Notes under the pieces: generated by a model
Databases searched by the model: none
Told to the model about the DNA's origin: nothing
Seen by the model: only the letters and a program-made list of their open reading frames with translations
Made by a program: the position numbers and the translations under genes
Shown here: positions 52,971 through 63,396 of the stretch, one piece after another
Layout of the letters: every line of letters begins with the position of its first letter
Numbering within the stretch: position 1 is the stretch's first letter
Source of the DNA: CAZEPJ01 sp964514105
Lineage (GTDB): Bacteria; Desulfobacterota; Desulfocorpusculales; Desulfocorpusculum
NCBI GenBank assembly: GCA_964514105.1
Contig: CAZEPJ010000010.1
Coordinates: forward strand, 1 to 64,000
Length of the DNA stretch: 64,000 bases
Direction: 5' to 3'

Positions 52971-54296
52971 TCAGTCCCAGAACTGCTCGGCCGCCACGGC
53001 GAAGTTGAGGTTCTGGGCCTCCTGGAGCAGAAAGGTCGTGATGCCGATGAGGTTCCCCCGGCTGTCGAACAGCCCGCCACCCGAGGACCCGCGGGAGATG
53101 GGGGCGGTGAACTGGACCAGCCTGGATCCCTTGTTCTCCCGGAGACCCGAGATGATCCCTTCCCCCAGGGTCCGCTCCAGACCGCTGGGAGCCCCCACCG
53201 TGTAAACCTTCTCGCCCACGGTGAGATCCGAGAAGCGGCGAACCCCTTTGACTGGCTCCAGGTAGGCGGCGGTCGACTCCAGGATGCATCGATCGCTGCG
53301 ATCGTCCACCCGGACGGCCCGGGCCGGAAACCGGCGTTCCCCCTGGGCCAAGACAAGGTGCCGCCTTCCCTCCAGGGTGTGGCAGCTGGTCAACAGATGG
53401 CGGGAAGAGACGGCCACGGCCGATCCCTGGACCACGCGCTGCTTTCTCCGCAGGGCCTCGGGAGACGAGGCGGCGAACAGGACGAAGACCGAGGACTGCA
53501 CCTTGCGATAGACATCCGAGGCCTCCAGGGCCTTGCCCGGGGCGGAAGCGGGCATGGCCGGAAGGCCTCGGCCCGGGGCCTGTGACGCCGCCGGGGTCGA
53601 GGCCCTGGCCGCCGCCGGGGGCGCTGGGAGACGCCTCTCTCCCTGACCCTGGGCCGCGGCCCTCTCGAGCTGGATCAACAGGGCCTCGCTCACTTCCCCG
53701 GAGACCGGGCCGCCCGTGTCGCGCTGGAACGCCTTGATGGCCTCCCGGGTCCGGGGGCCCAGGATACCGTCCAGGGGACCGGGGTCGTACGCCAGTCGGG
53801 ACAGAAGGGTCTGGGCCTGCAGGATCCGGCCGGGCGGATCCTCTTTCTTGGTTCCGGACCGGCCCCCTGCTCCGGGCGGGGAAGGAGCTTCGCCGGCGGG
53901 GCCTGGAGCGCGGGAGCCCCGGGACAGGACGATCTGGTGCTCCAGACACTGCTCGTAAGCGCTCCGGCCCTTGGACCGGGCCGAACGACAGGCCAGAAGG
54001 GCCCGGCGCCTCTGTTCGGGGGACAGGCCCGACAGATCCGGCTCGGTCGACGCATCCCTCTGGGCCCACAGGGCCCCCTGCGCCCCCCCATCGGGCATCG
54101 GGGTCCCGAGGTCGCCCCAAGCCGTACGGTTGTGCAACACCATCGCTCCGGCGGGGTTCGGCCAAGCCCCCTCGGCGCCCCATGCCAGCGCCACAGCGCA
54201 CACCACAAGGCCCAACGCCCGCAGGGGCACCCGGGCCCCCCTCTCGGACCCGCGTCTTTTGTCCCGATCCGCCGTCGCACGCCATCGTTTGCCCAC
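52971..54296 (-). CDS. Secreted trypsin-like (S1C) serine protease with peptidoglycan-binding domain
   Basis: A 441-residue protein. Basic N-terminus then a hydrophobic segment (residues 25-45, ALGLVVCAVALAWG) forms a signal peptide or anchor. A peptidoglycan-binding-1 domain occupies about 157-212 (AYDPGPLDGILGPRTREAI). After an Ala/Pro-rich linker (222-258) comes a trypsin fold with His306 (LLTSCHTLEG), Asp335 (DDRSDRCI) and Ser405 (SRGSSGGGLFD), so the triad is complete although motifs differ from HtrA; no PDZ domain. GTG 54296 follows GGGGGAGA. Likely a periplasmic envelope protease. It is convergent with the amidohydrolase and divergent from the next one. Confidence 0.85.
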   Translation of the reverse strand: MGKRWRATADRDKRRGSERGARVPLRALGLVVCAVALAWGAEGAWPNPAGAMVLHNRTAWGDLGTPMPDGGAQGALWAQRDASTEPDLSGLSPEQRRRALLACRSARSKGRSAYEQCLEHQIVLSRGSRAPGPAGEAPSPPGAGGRSGTKKEDPPGRILQAQTLLSRLAYDPGPLDGILGPRTREAIKAFQRDTGGPVSGEVSEALLIQLERAAAQGQGERRLPAPPAAARASTPAASQAPGRGLPAMPASAPGKALEASDVYRKVQSSVFVLFAASSPEALRRKQRVVQGSAVAVSSRHLLTSCHTLEGRRHLVLAQGERRFPARAVRVDDRSDRCILESTAAYLEPVKGVRRFSDLTVGEKVYTVGAPSGLERTLGEGIISGLRENKGSRLVQFTAPISRGSSGGGLFDSRGNLIGITTFLLQEAQNLNFAVAAEQFWD

Positions 54297-54413
54297 GGCC
54301 GTCTCCCCCCTTCTTGGCCCTGCATGATAGACGCTCGCCCGCGTCACGGGGTTGCAGTGGGGAGAGCATACCACAAGCGACGCCGGCGGCAACCCACCGG
54401 CCGAGGCTTGCTG

Positions 54414-54442
54414 TTGACAGCCAGGCCAAGGTCGAATAGTCT
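54414..54442 (+). promoter_or_regulatory. Sigma-70 promoter of the amidohydrolase-Dpp operon
   Basis: TTGACA (54414-54419), 17-base spacer, TAGTCT (54437-54442). The -35 is perfect and the -10 weak. It lies in the 267-base divergent gap with the protease gene and would give a leader of about 115 bases. Confidence 0.5.
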
Positions 54443-54563
54443 CTCTAGCCGGTTCATCCCCATCCGGTGCTCTCTCCCAGGTCGCGGTCGGACGAGCGGC
54501 GGGACGTGCGCGGCCAGCGGGTTTGTCCGCAGTGGTTCCGGATGTCGGCAAGGGGAGGTGTTC

Positions 54564-56192
54564 ATGGGCCTGGAGGGCAAGGCGGATCTGCTGCTTCGCA
54601 ACGGACGGATCTGGGCGGGCCGCGGCCTGGGCGTGCACGAGGCACTGGCGGTGGCCCGGGGACGGGTGACGGCGGCGGGCCGGATGGGTGATCTGGAGGC
54701 CCTGGTCGGTCCGGGGACGCGGGTGGTTGATCTGAGGGGGCGGCTGGCCACGCCGGGAATCTGCGATGCCCACATGCACCTTCTGCCCTACGGCCTGGCG
54801 CTGGGGGAGGTCAACGTCAAGACGGCCGAGGTTGCGACCCTGGGGGCGCTGCAGGAGCGGGTGGGGGCCCGCGCCCGCGCCGTGGAACCGGGCGCCTGGG
54901 TCATCGGCCGGGGATATGACCAGGGCCGCCTGGACGTGAGACGCCATCCCACCCGGGACGACCTGGACGCGGTGGCGCCGCACAATCCCGTGTTCGTCAA
55001 GCGGACCTGCGGGCACATGGCGGTGGTCAATTCCAGGGCCCTGGAGGCGGCGGGCATCGGACCCGGGACCCCCGACCCGCCCGGGGGGGTGATCTTCCGG
55101 GAGGGCGGCCGGCCCACGGGGCTCTTGGCCGAGACCGCTTTGGATCTGGTGTCCAAGGCGATCCCCCCCCACCCCCGGGAGAAGCTTGCCGAGGCCATCG
55201 AGACCGGCGGGCGCCTCTGCCTCTCCCAGGGCATCACCTCGGTGATGGATGCGGCCGTGGGCATGACCCAGGGATGGGACGACCTGGAGACGTACCGGCA
55301 GATGCGCGCCGCGGGGCGCCTGCCGCTCCGGGTCTATCTGTGCCTCACGGGGGGGACCCAAGGGATTGCGGAGCGGGCCTTCGGGGAGGGGGCCGTGACG
55401 GGGACGGGCGACGCGTGGCTCAAGGTGGGCCCGGTGAAGCTGTTCCTGGACGGGGGCACCGGGGGAAAGACCGCGGCCATGCTGGAGCCGTACATGGGCG
55501 GCGGCCAGGGCGTCCTGCGCATGACCCAGTCCGACCTGGACGCGGCCGTGGCCGAGTACCACCGCATGGGCTTCCAACTGGCCCCCCACGCCATCGGCGA
55601 CCTGGCCATCGGCATGGCCGTGGAGGCCATGGCCAAGGCCCTGGCCGCGGCCCCGGGGAAGGATCGAAGGCACCGCATCGAGCACTGCGGATGCCTGACC
55701 CCCTATCAGATGGATCGCATGGCCGATCTGGGCCTGTGTCCCGTGGGACAGGCCGTCTTCCTGTACGAGTTCGGCGATGTCTTCCTGGAGAACCTGGGCC
55801 CGTCCCGCATGACGGCCGCGTATCCGTTCCGGACATGGATGCAGCGGGGGCTCAGGCCGCCGGCCAGCTCGGACGCCCCGGTGTGCGACCCCCGGACCAT
55901 GGTCAACCTGTACGCCATGGTGACCCGCCGCAGCGAGCGAGGCACGCCCCTGGGCGACGCCCAGACCCTCTCGGTGGAGGAGGCCCTGGAGGCCATGACG
56001 GCCAACGGGGCCTACGCCAGCTTCTCCGAGGGGTTCCGGGGGACACTGGCGACGGGCATGGCCGCGGACGTGGCCGTGTGGAGCCTGGATCTCCTGGAGG
56101 CCGCGCCGGAGGAGATCCTCCACGAGGGCCGGGCCGACCTGACGTTCGTGGACGGACGCCTGGCCTTCGATCGCCACGGCGAAGAGGGCTGA
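54564..56192 (+). CDS. Amidohydrolase family 3 (YtcJ-like), copy 2
   Basis: A 542-residue metal-dependent amidohydrolase paralogous to the one at 51358. Ligand segments: DAHMHLLPYG, KLFLDGGTGGKTA, APHAIGDLAI, RIEHCG and SSDAPVCDPRTM; the carboxylate and His set is complete. ATG 54564 follows GGGGAGG. First gene of an operon that continues directly into the Dpp-type permease genes (22 bases to dppB), which ties its substrate to the imported compound. Similar proteins act on N-acyl amino acids and cyclic ureides; the true substrate is unknown. Confidence 0.88.
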   Translation: MGLEGKADLLLRNGRIWAGRGLGVHEALAVARGRVTAAGRMGDLEALVGPGTRVVDLRGRLATPGICDAHMHLLPYGLALGEVNVKTAEVATLGALQERVGARARAVEPGAWVIGRGYDQGRLDVRRHPTRDDLDAVAPHNPVFVKRTCGHMAVVNSRALEAAGIGPGTPDPPGGVIFREGGRPTGLLAETALDLVSKAIPPHPREKLAEAIETGGRLCLSQGITSVMDAAVGMTQGWDDLETYRQMRAAGRLPLRVYLCLTGGTQGIAERAFGEGAVTGTGDAWLKVGPVKLFLDGGTGGKTAAMLEPYMGGGQGVLRMTQSDLDAAVAEYHRMGFQLAPHAIGDLAIGMAVEAMAKALAAAPGKDRRHRIEHCGCLTPYQMDRMADLGLCPVGQAVFLYEFGDVFLENLGPSRMTAAYPFRTWMQRGLRPPASSDAPVCDPRTMVNLYAMVTRRSERGTPLGDAQTLSVEEALEAMTANGAYASFSEGFRGTLATGMAADVAVWSLDLLEAAPEEILHEGRADLTFVDGRLAFDRHGEEG

Positions 56193-56214
56193 TGCAGGGG
56201 GAGGGCGGCGCCCC

Positions 56215-57156
56215 ATGGGCAGACACCTGACCGAACGCCTTCTGGTCTCCATCCCCGTGCTGTTCGGAGTGCTCCTGCTGGGCTTCCTCCTTCTGCAGGT
56301 CGTGCCCAACGACCCCGCCTTGGTCCTGGCTGGCCCCATGGCCCCCCCGGAGGTGGTGGCCGCCATACGCAAGGATCTGGGCCTGGAAGAGCCCATCTGG
56401 TATCAGTTCATGCTCTACCTGGGGAGGGTCCTCCGGGGGGATCTGGGACGCTCCATCATCAACAACACCAAGGTCATCGAGGAGCTGGCCGGCGCCATCG
56501 GCCCCACCGTGGAGCTCATGCTGGCGAGCCTCTTCTGGGCGGTCCCCCTGGGGATCACCCTCGGCACCCTGGCCGCGGTGAGACGGGGGCGCCTCTCGGA
56601 CCGAGTCATCATGGCGTTCTCCGTGGGCGGGGTGTCCATTCCCATCTTCTGGCTGGCCCTGGTCCTCATCGAGTACGTGGGCATGAAGTGGCAGCTGCTC
56701 CCCTTCACGGGACGGGGGGGCCCCATCTGGACCGCCGACGGCCTGCGCAGCCTGGCCCTTCCTGCCCTGGCCCTGGGGGGGATTTTCGTGGGGCCGGTGG
56801 CTCGCATGACCCGGACCAATGTGCTGGAGGTACTGGGGGCGGACTTCGTGCGCACGGCCCGGGCCAAGGGACTGCGGGAGACCCGCGTGATAATCCGCCA
56901 TGCCCTGCGCAACGCCCTCATCCCCGTGGTGACCCTGGTGGGGCTCCAGTGCGGGTACCTGTTGGGCGGGGCCGTGGTCACCGAGACCATCTTCGGCTGG
57001 CCGGGCGTGGGACGGCTGGCTGTGGGGGCCATCCTCTCCACGGACTACCCCCTGGCCCAGGGGGCCATCATCGTCATGTCCGTGGCGTTCATCGTCATCA
57101 ACCTCATCGTGGACCTGCTGTACGGCTGGCTGGATCCCAGGGTCTCCAAGGCATGA
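56215..57156 (+). CDS. dppB: Dipeptide/oligopeptide-type ABC permease DppB
   Basis: A 313-residue inner-membrane permease with about six spans. DppB hallmarks: RHLTERLLVSIPVLFGVLLL at the N-terminus, QVVPNDPALVLAG, TARAKGLRETRVIIRHALRN (EAA loop that contacts the ATPase) and ETIFGWPGVGRL. Its stop overlaps dppC. Imports the solute captured by the binding protein encoded at 58064. Confidence 0.92.
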   Translation: MGRHLTERLLVSIPVLFGVLLLGFLLLQVVPNDPALVLAGPMAPPEVVAAIRKDLGLEEPIWYQFMLYLGRVLRGDLGRSIINNTKVIEELAGAIGPTVELMLASLFWAVPLGITLGTLAAVRRGRLSDRVIMAFSVGGVSIPIFWLALVLIEYVGMKWQLLPFTGRGGPIWTADGLRSLALPALALGGIFVGPVARMTRTNVLEVLGADFVRTARAKGLRETRVIIRHALRNALIPVVTLVGLQCGYLLGGAVVTETIFGWPGVGRLAVGAILSTDYPLAQGAIIVMSVAFIVINLIVDLLYGWLDPRVSKA

Positions 57157-58022
57157 CGGACGCGGCCATCAGGGAACCGGATGAGGGGCTGGCCGCGGAA
57201 TCGGCCTGGGGGAGGCTCCTTCGAGACCGGGCCGCGGTCATGGCCGGCGCGTTCCTGACCATGGTGATCGTCCTGGCCGCACTGGCCTCCTGGATCGCCC
57301 CCCACGACCCGTACCTGACCAAACCCACCCTCATGCTCCGCCCCATGGGGGGCGAGTACTGGCTGGGGACCGACGCCCTGGGAAGGGACATCCTGTCCCG
57401 GCTGCTCCACGGCACCCGGTTGACCCTCCTGCTGGGTCTGGTGGGCGTGCTCCTGGGGGGCACCATCGGCGGGGCCATGGGGATCCTTTCGGCCTTCTAT
57501 CCGCGCTTGGACCGGGTGATGGGCCGCGTGGTGGACGTGCTCCTCTCCTTCCCGGCCATCCTCTTCGGCCTGGCCCTGGTGGCCGTGCTGGGGGCGGGGA
57601 TCCTGCCGGTCATCCTGGCCCTGGCCTTCGCCACCATTCCCGGGGTGGCCCGGGTGGCGCGCTCCAGCGCCGTCGTCATCATGCGGCAGGAGTACATGGA
57701 GGCGGGGCGCGCCGTGGGGCTGAGCGACGGGGCCCTCATCTGGCGGTACCTCACGCGCAACTGCCTGTCGTCCATCTTCGTGTTTCTGACCATCCGCTTC
57801 GGGGAGATCATCCTGCTGGGCGCGGCCCTCTCCTTCCTGGGCCTGGGGGCGCGCCCCCCCGCGGCGGAACTGGGGATGATGGCGGCCCAGGGAAGGGATT
57901 ACCTGTTCATCGCGCCCCACGTGGCCACCATCCCCAGCGTCACCATCTTCCTGATCGTCCTGGCCTTCAACGTCTTGAGCGACGCGGTGCGGGACATCCT
58001 GGATCCGAGGCTGCGTCAATGA
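57153..58022 (+). CDS. dppC: Dipeptide/oligopeptide-type ABC permease DppC
   Basis: A 289-residue inner-membrane permease. Markers: YWLGTDALGRDILSRLLHG, the EAA loop EAGRAVGLSDGALIWRYLTR, and SFLGLGARPPAAELGMM. ATG 57153 overlaps the dppB stop (ATGA). Works as a heterodimer with DppB. Confidence 0.92.
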   Translation: MTDAAIREPDEGLAAESAWGRLLRDRAAVMAGAFLTMVIVLAALASWIAPHDPYLTKPTLMLRPMGGEYWLGTDALGRDILSRLLHGTRLTLLLGLVGVLLGGTIGGAMGILSAFYPRLDRVMGRVVDVLLSFPAILFGLALVAVLGAGILPVILALAFATIPGVARVARSSAVVIMRQEYMEAGRAVGLSDGALIWRYLTRNCLSSIFVFLTIRFGEIILLGAALSFLGLGARPPAAELGMMAAQGRDYLFIAPHVATIPSVTIFLIVLAFNVLSDAVRDILDPRLRQ

Positions 58023-58063
58023 ACCCTTCGGGACCCTCTTCAGCGGAGAAAGGAGGAACAGTG

Positions 58064-59665
58064 ATGAGCAACCGGATAAGATGGGGCGTTGTCTTCCTCG
58101 CATGGGCCGTGCTGGCTTCGGCCGGATCTCCCATGATGGCGCGGGGCCAGCTCAAGCCCGACACCCTCATCATCCTTCGGGACATCGACAGCAACAACTA
58201 CGACCCGCACCGCACGGCGGCCCGAGCCGGGGCCGAGGTCCTGTACATGATGGCCGACACCCTGGTCACCCTGGACTATGACTGGAAGACCATCAAGCCG
58301 GGCCTGGCCAAGTCGTGGAAGGTGTCGGAGGACGGAAAGACCTACACCTTCCATCTGAGGGACGACGTCAAGTTCTGCGACGGCCGCCCCTTGACCGCCG
58401 ACGACGTGGCCTACACCATCAAGCGGTGGATCAACCCCGAGACCAAGAGCCCCATCGCATGGCGGGCCGGCCCCGTGCAGGACGTCCGCGCCGTGGACAA
58501 GCACACGGTGGAGTACGAGCTCAAGCACCCGTACAGCGAGCTCCTGTACCAGCTCACCTACTTCTGTTCGAGCATCATCGACAAGGGAGCGGTGGAGCAG
58601 CTCGGGGCGGACTTCGGCGTCAAGGGGTTCAACGGCACGGGCCCGTACTGCTGGGTGAGCTGGGAGCCCCGCAAGGACATGGTCCTCAAGCGAAACCCCC
58701 ACTACAAGTGGGGTCCGCCCATGTACGAGAACCCGGGGCCGGCCAAGGTGGAGAACGTCATCTGGCGGACGGTCCCGGAGGAAACCACGCGGGTGGCCGC
58801 CATGCAGGCCGCCCAGGCGGACGTGACCCAATACATCCCGGCCTGGGCCCTGGCCCAGCTCCAGAAGCTCCCCACCCTCCAGGTGGAAAAGGCCAAGACG
58901 TACTTCTGGCTCTGGTTCATGGGGTTCAAGATCGACAAGCCCTCCGTCTCAGACCCCAAGGTGCGCCGGGCCATGGTCAGCGCCGTGGATCAGGATGAGA
59001 TCGCCAAGGGACTCTACTTCGGGACGGTCCAGCCCGCCACCACCTACTTTCATCCCTCCACCCTGGACTTCGACCCCGAGGTGCTCAAGCTCGCCCCCAA
59101 GTACGACCCGGAGCTCTCCAAGAAACTCCTGGACGAGGCGGGCTGGAAGATGGGACCCGACGGCTTCCGGTACAAGGACGGCCAGAAGCTCTCCGTGCTC
59201 TTTTACGGAAACACGGCCTACCAGAAGCAGTACGAGACGGTGCAGGGCTTTCTGCGCAAGGTGGGCGTGGACTTCGTGCTCCAGCTCTTCGACGCCACGG
59301 TCATGTGGGGGAAGCTGGCCACCCAGGAGTTCGACGCCTTCGGCATGAGCTTTCCGTACTTCAGCGCCGGGGACGCCCTGAACCTTTACTTTGATTCCAG
59401 AAACGTGCCCACGCCCAACCGCATGAACTGGAAGGACCCCGAGACCGACCAACTCCTGGAGGCCGGCAAGAAGGCGTTGACGCCCCAGGAGCGCTTCGCG
59501 GCCTTCTCCAAGGTGCAGCGCAAGGTCCACGAGGCGGCCGTCTGGATCCCTCTGTTTCACGAGGACCTGTACGTGGCCTCCCAGAAGCGGGTCAAGGGGG
59601 CCAAGCCCCACGGCAATTACGGGTGCAGCCTGTACAAGGGGCTGGACTTGGAGATCGTGAAATGA
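58064..59665 (+). CDS. dppA: Dpp/Opp-type ABC substrate-binding protein
   Basis: A 533-residue periplasmic binding protein (cluster C). Signal peptide MSNRIRWGVVFLAWAVLAS with cleavage near ARG. Motifs: LAKSWKVSEDGKTYTFHLRD, VKFCDGRPLTADDVAY and KGFNGTGPYCW, typical of peptide- and nickel-type binding proteins. ATG 58064 has AAGGAGG eight bases upstream; ATG 58019 overlapping the dppC stop is an alternative. Determines ligand choice of the importer. Confidence 0.9.
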   Translation: MSNRIRWGVVFLAWAVLASAGSPMMARGQLKPDTLIILRDIDSNNYDPHRTAARAGAEVLYMMADTLVTLDYDWKTIKPGLAKSWKVSEDGKTYTFHLRDDVKFCDGRPLTADDVAYTIKRWINPETKSPIAWRAGPVQDVRAVDKHTVEYELKHPYSELLYQLTYFCSSIIDKGAVEQLGADFGVKGFNGTGPYCWVSWEPRKDMVLKRNPHYKWGPPMYENPGPAKVENVIWRTVPEETTRVAAMQAAQADVTQYIPAWALAQLQKLPTLQVEKAKTYFWLWFMGFKIDKPSVSDPKVRRAMVSAVDQDEIAKGLYFGTVQPATTYFHPSTLDFDPEVLKLAPKYDPELSKKLLDEAGWKMGPDGFRYKDGQKLSVLFYGNTAYQKQYETVQGFLRKVGVDFVLQLFDATVMWGKLATQEFDAFGMSFPYFSAGDALNLYFDSRNVPTPNRMNWKDPETDQLLEAGKKALTPQERFAAFSKVQRKVHEAAVWIPLFHEDLYVASQKRVKGAKPHGNYGCSLYKGLDLEIVK

Positions 59666-59760
59666 GGGGCGCGGGAGGCGGCCTGCCGGGCATCCCCACG
59701 CGGCCGCCTCCCGCCACCGGCACGCCGCCGCGGGACACCACCCCATGTTTGGAGGCGTTC

Positions 59761-61197
59761 ATGGCTGAGACCACTGTGATCCGAAAGGCATCCTGGGCCA
59801 TCACCTGGGATGGGGACCGCCGGCTGCACCGATACGCCAACGACGTGGACGTGGCCTTCTCGGGGGGAGACATCATCCACGTGGGGGGCCGGTACCAGGG
59901 GGTGGCCTCCCGGGAGATCGATGGGCAGGGCCTCCTGGTCATGCCCGGTCTGGTGAACATCCATTCCCACCCATGTTCCGAGCCCATGAGCAAGGGGATC
60001 ATGGACGAGCTGGGTTCCCCCCGGCTGCACAACAGCGCCCTGTACGAGTTCATGCCGTTGTTCCGGGCGGACCTGGAAGGCGTTCGTGCGGCTGCCCAGA
60101 CCGCGTACTGCGAGCTCCTTCTGAGCGGCGTCACATCGGTCATCGACATCTCGGGGGCCCACGACGGCTGGCTGGATGGCCTGGCCCAAAGCGGGCTTCG
60201 GGCCTGGGCCGCCCCCATGTTCCGCTCCGGCCGCTGGTTCACGCGCAATGGATTCACGGTGGAGTACGAGTGGGACGAGGCGGGAGGGCGGGCCGCCATG
60301 GAGGGCGCGCTGCAGGTGGTGGATCAGGCCGCGGCCCACCCGTGCGGCCGTCTCTCGGGGGTGATCTCGCCGGGCCAGGTGGACACGTGCACGGCGCAGC
60401 TGCTTCGAGCCGCCCACGGGGCGGCCCGGGACAGGGGCCTGCCGTTTCAGGTGCACGCCGCCCAGAGCGTGGTGGAGTTCCAGGAAATCACGAGGCGTCA
60501 TGGGGTCACCCCCATCCAGTGGCTGGGGGGCCTCGGAGTCCTGGGCCCCCGGACCATTATCGGCCACGCCATATTCCTGGACCATCACCCGTGGCTCCAC
60601 TGGAGTTCCCGGAGGGACCTCGGGCTTCTGGCCGAGACCGGGACCACCGTGGCCCACTGCCCGACGGTCTTCTCCCGGCGGGGCATGATGATGGTGCACC
60701 TGGGGGCCTATCTGGATGGGGGCGTGAACGTGGGCATGGGCACGGACACGTACCCCCACAACATGCTGGAGGAGATGCGTCACGCCATGATCTTCGCCCG
60801 CCTGGCCGCGGGGCAGGTGGTGGCGGGGACTTCGCAGGTCTTTGATGCGGCCACCCTGGGGGGGGCCCGGGCGCTGGGCCGGGAGGACATCGGCCGGCTG
60901 GCGGCAGGGGCCAAGGCAGACCTGGTCCTCGTGGACGTCCGCCACCCCATGATGCGGCCCGCCCGAGACCCGCTGAGGAGCCTCGTGTACTGCGCGGCGG
61001 AGCGGGCCGTCCGGCACGTCTTCGTGGACGGCCTCCAGGTGGTGAGGGACGGCACGGTCCTCACCATGGATTATGCCTCGGCCGCCCAGGCCCTGGAGGA
61101 GGCCCAGGCCCGCGCCATGAAGGACGCCCCGGACCTGGACTATGCCCGGCGGCCCATGGAGACCTTGTCCCCCCTCACGTTCCCCCGGGAGCCCTGA
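59761..61197 (+). CDS. Amidohydrolase (cytosine deaminase/chlorohydrolase-like)
   Basis: A 478-residue metal-dependent hydrolase of the SsnA/TrzN/guanine-deaminase-like group. Metal ligands are His-x-His in [10 protein letters not shown], His in [11 protein letters not shown], His in GHAIFLDHH and Asp in [10 protein letters not shown]. The N- and C-terminal beta domains flank the barrel (CQ-terminal [10 protein letters not shown]). It may remove an amine or chloride, or open a ring. It lies between the binding protein and the Dpp ATPases in one operon, with GGAGG before ATG 59761. Third amidohydrolase of this locus. Confidence 0.88.
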   Translation: MAETTVIRKASWAITWDGDRRLHRYANDVDVAFSGGDIIHVGGRYQGVASREIDGQGLLVMPGLVNIHSHPCSEPMSKGIMDELGSPRLHNSALYEFMPLFRADLEGVRAAAQTAYCELLLSGVTSVIDISGAHDGWLDGLAQSGLRAWAAPMFRSGRWFTRNGFTVEYEWDEAGGRAAMEGALQVVDQAAAHPCGRLSGVISPGQVDTCTAQLLRAAHGAARDRGLPFQVHAAQSVVEFQEITRRHGVTPIQWLGGLGVLGPRTIIGHAIFLDHHPWLHWSSRRDLGLLAETGTTVAHCPTVFSRRGMMMVHLGAYLDGGVNVGMGTDTYPHNMLEEMRHAMIFARLAAGQVVAGTSQVFDAATLGGARALGREDIGRLAAGAKADLVLVDVRHPMMRPARDPLRSLVYCAAERAVRHVFVDGLQVVRDGTVLTMDYASAAQALEEAQARAMKDAPDLDYARRPMETLSPLTFPREP

Positions 61198-61199
61198 CC

Positions 61200-62264
61200 G
61201 TGGCCCCTGCCTCCTCATCCGCCCCCGCTGCCGGCACCGCGCCCCTTCTCGAGGTGCGGGATCTCAAGGTCCACTTCCGGACGGGCGGGGTGACGGTACG
61301 GGCGGTGGACGGGATCAGCTTCTCGCTGGGCAAGGGCCGCGCCCTGGGGCTGGTGGGCGAGAGCGGCTGCGGCAAGAGCGTCACCTCCCTGGCAGTCATG
61401 GGGCTCATCCCCCAACCGCCGGGCTTCATCCCCCAGGGGGAGATCTTCCTGGGCGGCCGGGACCTCCTGCGCATGCCCCGGGGGGACCTGCGCAGGGTGC
61501 GGGGCGATCGGGTGGCCATGATCTTTCAGGAGCCCATGACCTCGCTCAACCCGGTGCACACCGTTGGGACCCAGATCGTGGAGGCCATCCAGGCCCATCG
61601 CCCCGTGTCCAGAAGGCAGGCCCTGGAGCAGGCCCGCGAGTTGCTCCAGCGCGTGAAGATCCCCAGCCCGGAGGAGCGGCTGGGCCAGTTCCCCCACAAC
61701 CTCAGCGGCGGCATGCGCCAGAGGGTGATGATCGCCATGGCCCTGGCCTGCTCCCCCTCGCTGCTCATCGCCGATGAGCCCACCACCGCCCTGGACGTGA
61801 CCATCCAGGCGCAGATCCTGGACCTGCTGCGGGAGCTTCGGGCCGAGACCGACATGGCCATCATGCTCATCACCCACGACCTGGGGGTGGTGGCCGAGAT
61901 GGCCGACGAGGTGATGGTCATGTATGCGGGAAAGGTGGTGGAATGGGCCCCGGTGGCCCACCTGTTCGAGACCCCGCAGCATCCGTACACCATCGGGCTT
62001 CTGGGCTCCATCCCGCGGGTGGACGACGAGCTGCCCAGACTGGCCACCATCGAGGGCCGAGTCCCGGCCCCCTTCGCCATGCCGGATGGGTGCTGCTTTC
62101 ACCCCCGTTGTCCCTTCGCCGAGACCCGCTGCCGCCGGGAGGAGCCCAAGCTGGAGAGGGTCGGGGAGGACCACGCCGTGAGCTGCTGGCGCTACCCCCT
62201 GGACCAGGAATCCCCCCTGGGGGACGGCCGGCCTGGCCCCAGCGGGAGACGCCATGAACGGTGA
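61200..62264 (+). CDS. dppD: Dipeptide/oligopeptide-type ABC ATPase DppD
   Basis: A 354-residue ATPase: Walker [20 protein letters not shown], signature [15 protein letters not shown], Walker [13 protein letters not shown], and the C-terminal Cys-rich cluster [14 protein letters not shown] shared by Opp/Dpp ATPases (iron-sulfur type). Start GTG 61200 lies two bases after the amidohydrolase stop. It overlaps dppF by 11 bases. Confidence 0.92.
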   Translation: MAPASSSAPAAGTAPLLEVRDLKVHFRTGGVTVRAVDGISFSLGKGRALGLVGESGCGKSVTSLAVMGLIPQPPGFIPQGEIFLGGRDLLRMPRGDLRRVRGDRVAMIFQEPMTSLNPVHTVGTQIVEAIQAHRPVSRRQALEQARELLQRVKIPSPEERLGQFPHNLSGGMRQRVMIAMALACSPSLLIADEPTTALDVTIQAQILDLLRELRAETDMAIMLITHDLGVVAEMADEVMVMYAGKVVEWAPVAHLFETPQHPYTIGLLGSIPRVDDELPRLATIEGRVPAPFAMPDGCCFHPRCPFAETRCRREEPKLERVGEDHAVSCWRYPLDQESPLGDGRPGPSGRRHER

Positions 62265-63339
62265 GGCCGCCGCATCCCCGGGCACGCCTTCCCACCCTCT
62301 CCTCCAGGTGACCAACCTGGTGAAGTATTTCCCCTTGACCCGGGGGGTGTTGTGGAAGAGGCTCACGGGTGTGGTCCGGGCCGTGGACGACATCAGTCTG
62401 GAGGTCTCGGCCGGAGAGACCCTGGCCCTGGTGGGGGAAAGCGGCTGCGGCAAGTCCACCACCGGTCGACTGGTGCTGAACCTCATGCGGCCCACGTCCG
62501 GCCGGGTCCGGTTTGACGGCCAGGACCTGGCGGCCCTGGATCGGGCGGGGATGCGCCGGCTTCGGGGGCAGATGCAGATCATCTTCCAGGACCCCTTCGC
62601 ATCCCTGAACCCCCGGCTCACCGTGGGAGATCTGCTGGGCGAGCCCCTGGACGTACAGGGCACGTACACGGGCCAGGCGAGGATCGACCGCATCCGGGAG
62701 CTGCTGGACCTGGTGGGGCTGGCCCCGTACCATGCCGCGCGCTATCCCCACGAGTTCTCCGGGGGGCAGAGACAGCGTATCGGAATCGCCCGGGCCTTGG
62801 CGCCCAACCCCAGGCTGGTGGTATGCGACGATCCGGTGTCGGCCCTGGATGTGTCCATCCAGGGCCAGGTCCTCAACCTGCTCCAGGACCTCAAGGCCCG
62901 CCTGAGCCTGAGCTATCTGTTCATTGCCCACGACCTGGCCGTGGTCAAGTACATCGCCGATCGGGTGGCGGTCATGTACCTGGGCAAGATCGTGGAGACC
63001 GCCCCCAAGAAGGACCTGTACGACGATCCGAGGCACCCCTACACCCAGGCCCTGCTCTCGGCCATCCCCATCCCGGACCCGGGCGCCAAGCGCGGGCGCA
63101 TCATCCTTCCGGGGGATGTGCCCAGCCCCCTGAGGCCCCCCGCCGGCTGCCGCTTCCACACCCGATGCCTCTATGCCCGGGAGCGATGCCGGGCCCAAGA
63201 GCCCGTCCTGCGGCCCCACAGGGCGGGGCACCAAACGGCCTGCCACTTCTTCGAGGAGATCGAGCCGCCCTGCCTTGTCGGCTTGGCCGGCCGGCGGAAT
63301 GCCCGCTTTGAGCGCCTCGTGGCCGCGTTTGGGAGATAG
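62254..63339 (+). CDS. dppF: Dipeptide/oligopeptide-type ABC ATPase DppF with Walker B Glu-to-Asp change
   Basis: A 361-residue ATPase: Walker [21 protein letters not shown], signature [15 protein letters not shown] and the Cys-rich region [14 protein letters not shown]. Walker B reads [12 protein letters not shown]; the catalytic Glu expected after Asp192 is Asp193, which usually weakens ATP hydrolysis, so this half may be a degenerate site in the DppD/F heterodimer. Last gene of the importer operon. Confidence 0.92.
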   Translation: MNGEAAASPGTPSHPLLQVTNLVKYFPLTRGVLWKRLTGVVRAVDDISLEVSAGETLALVGESGCGKSTTGRLVLNLMRPTSGRVRFDGQDLAALDRAGMRRLRGQMQIIFQDPFASLNPRLTVGDLLGEPLDVQGTYTGQARIDRIRELLDLVGLAPYHAARYPHEFSGGQRQRIGIARALAPNPRLVVCDDPVSALDVSIQGQVLNLLQDLKARLSLSYLFIAHDLAVVKYIADRVAVMYLGKIVETAPKKDLYDDPRHPYTQALLSAIPIPDPGAKRGRIILPGDVPSPLRPPAGCRFHTRCLYARERCRAQEPVLRPHRAGHQTACHFFEEIEPPCLVGLAGRRNARFERLVAAFGR

Positions 63340-63396
63340 GAACGTCGCAAGGGGGGGCGTCTTGCTCCTGTCCGAGGTCGCGGCTAGTATGGAGGC

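Noticed and set aside
54297..56396. Upstream extension of the serine protease frame to 56396
   Set aside because: The extension is antisense to the second amidohydrolase and lacks homology; GTG 54296 has a ribosome-binding site and leads into a signal peptide.
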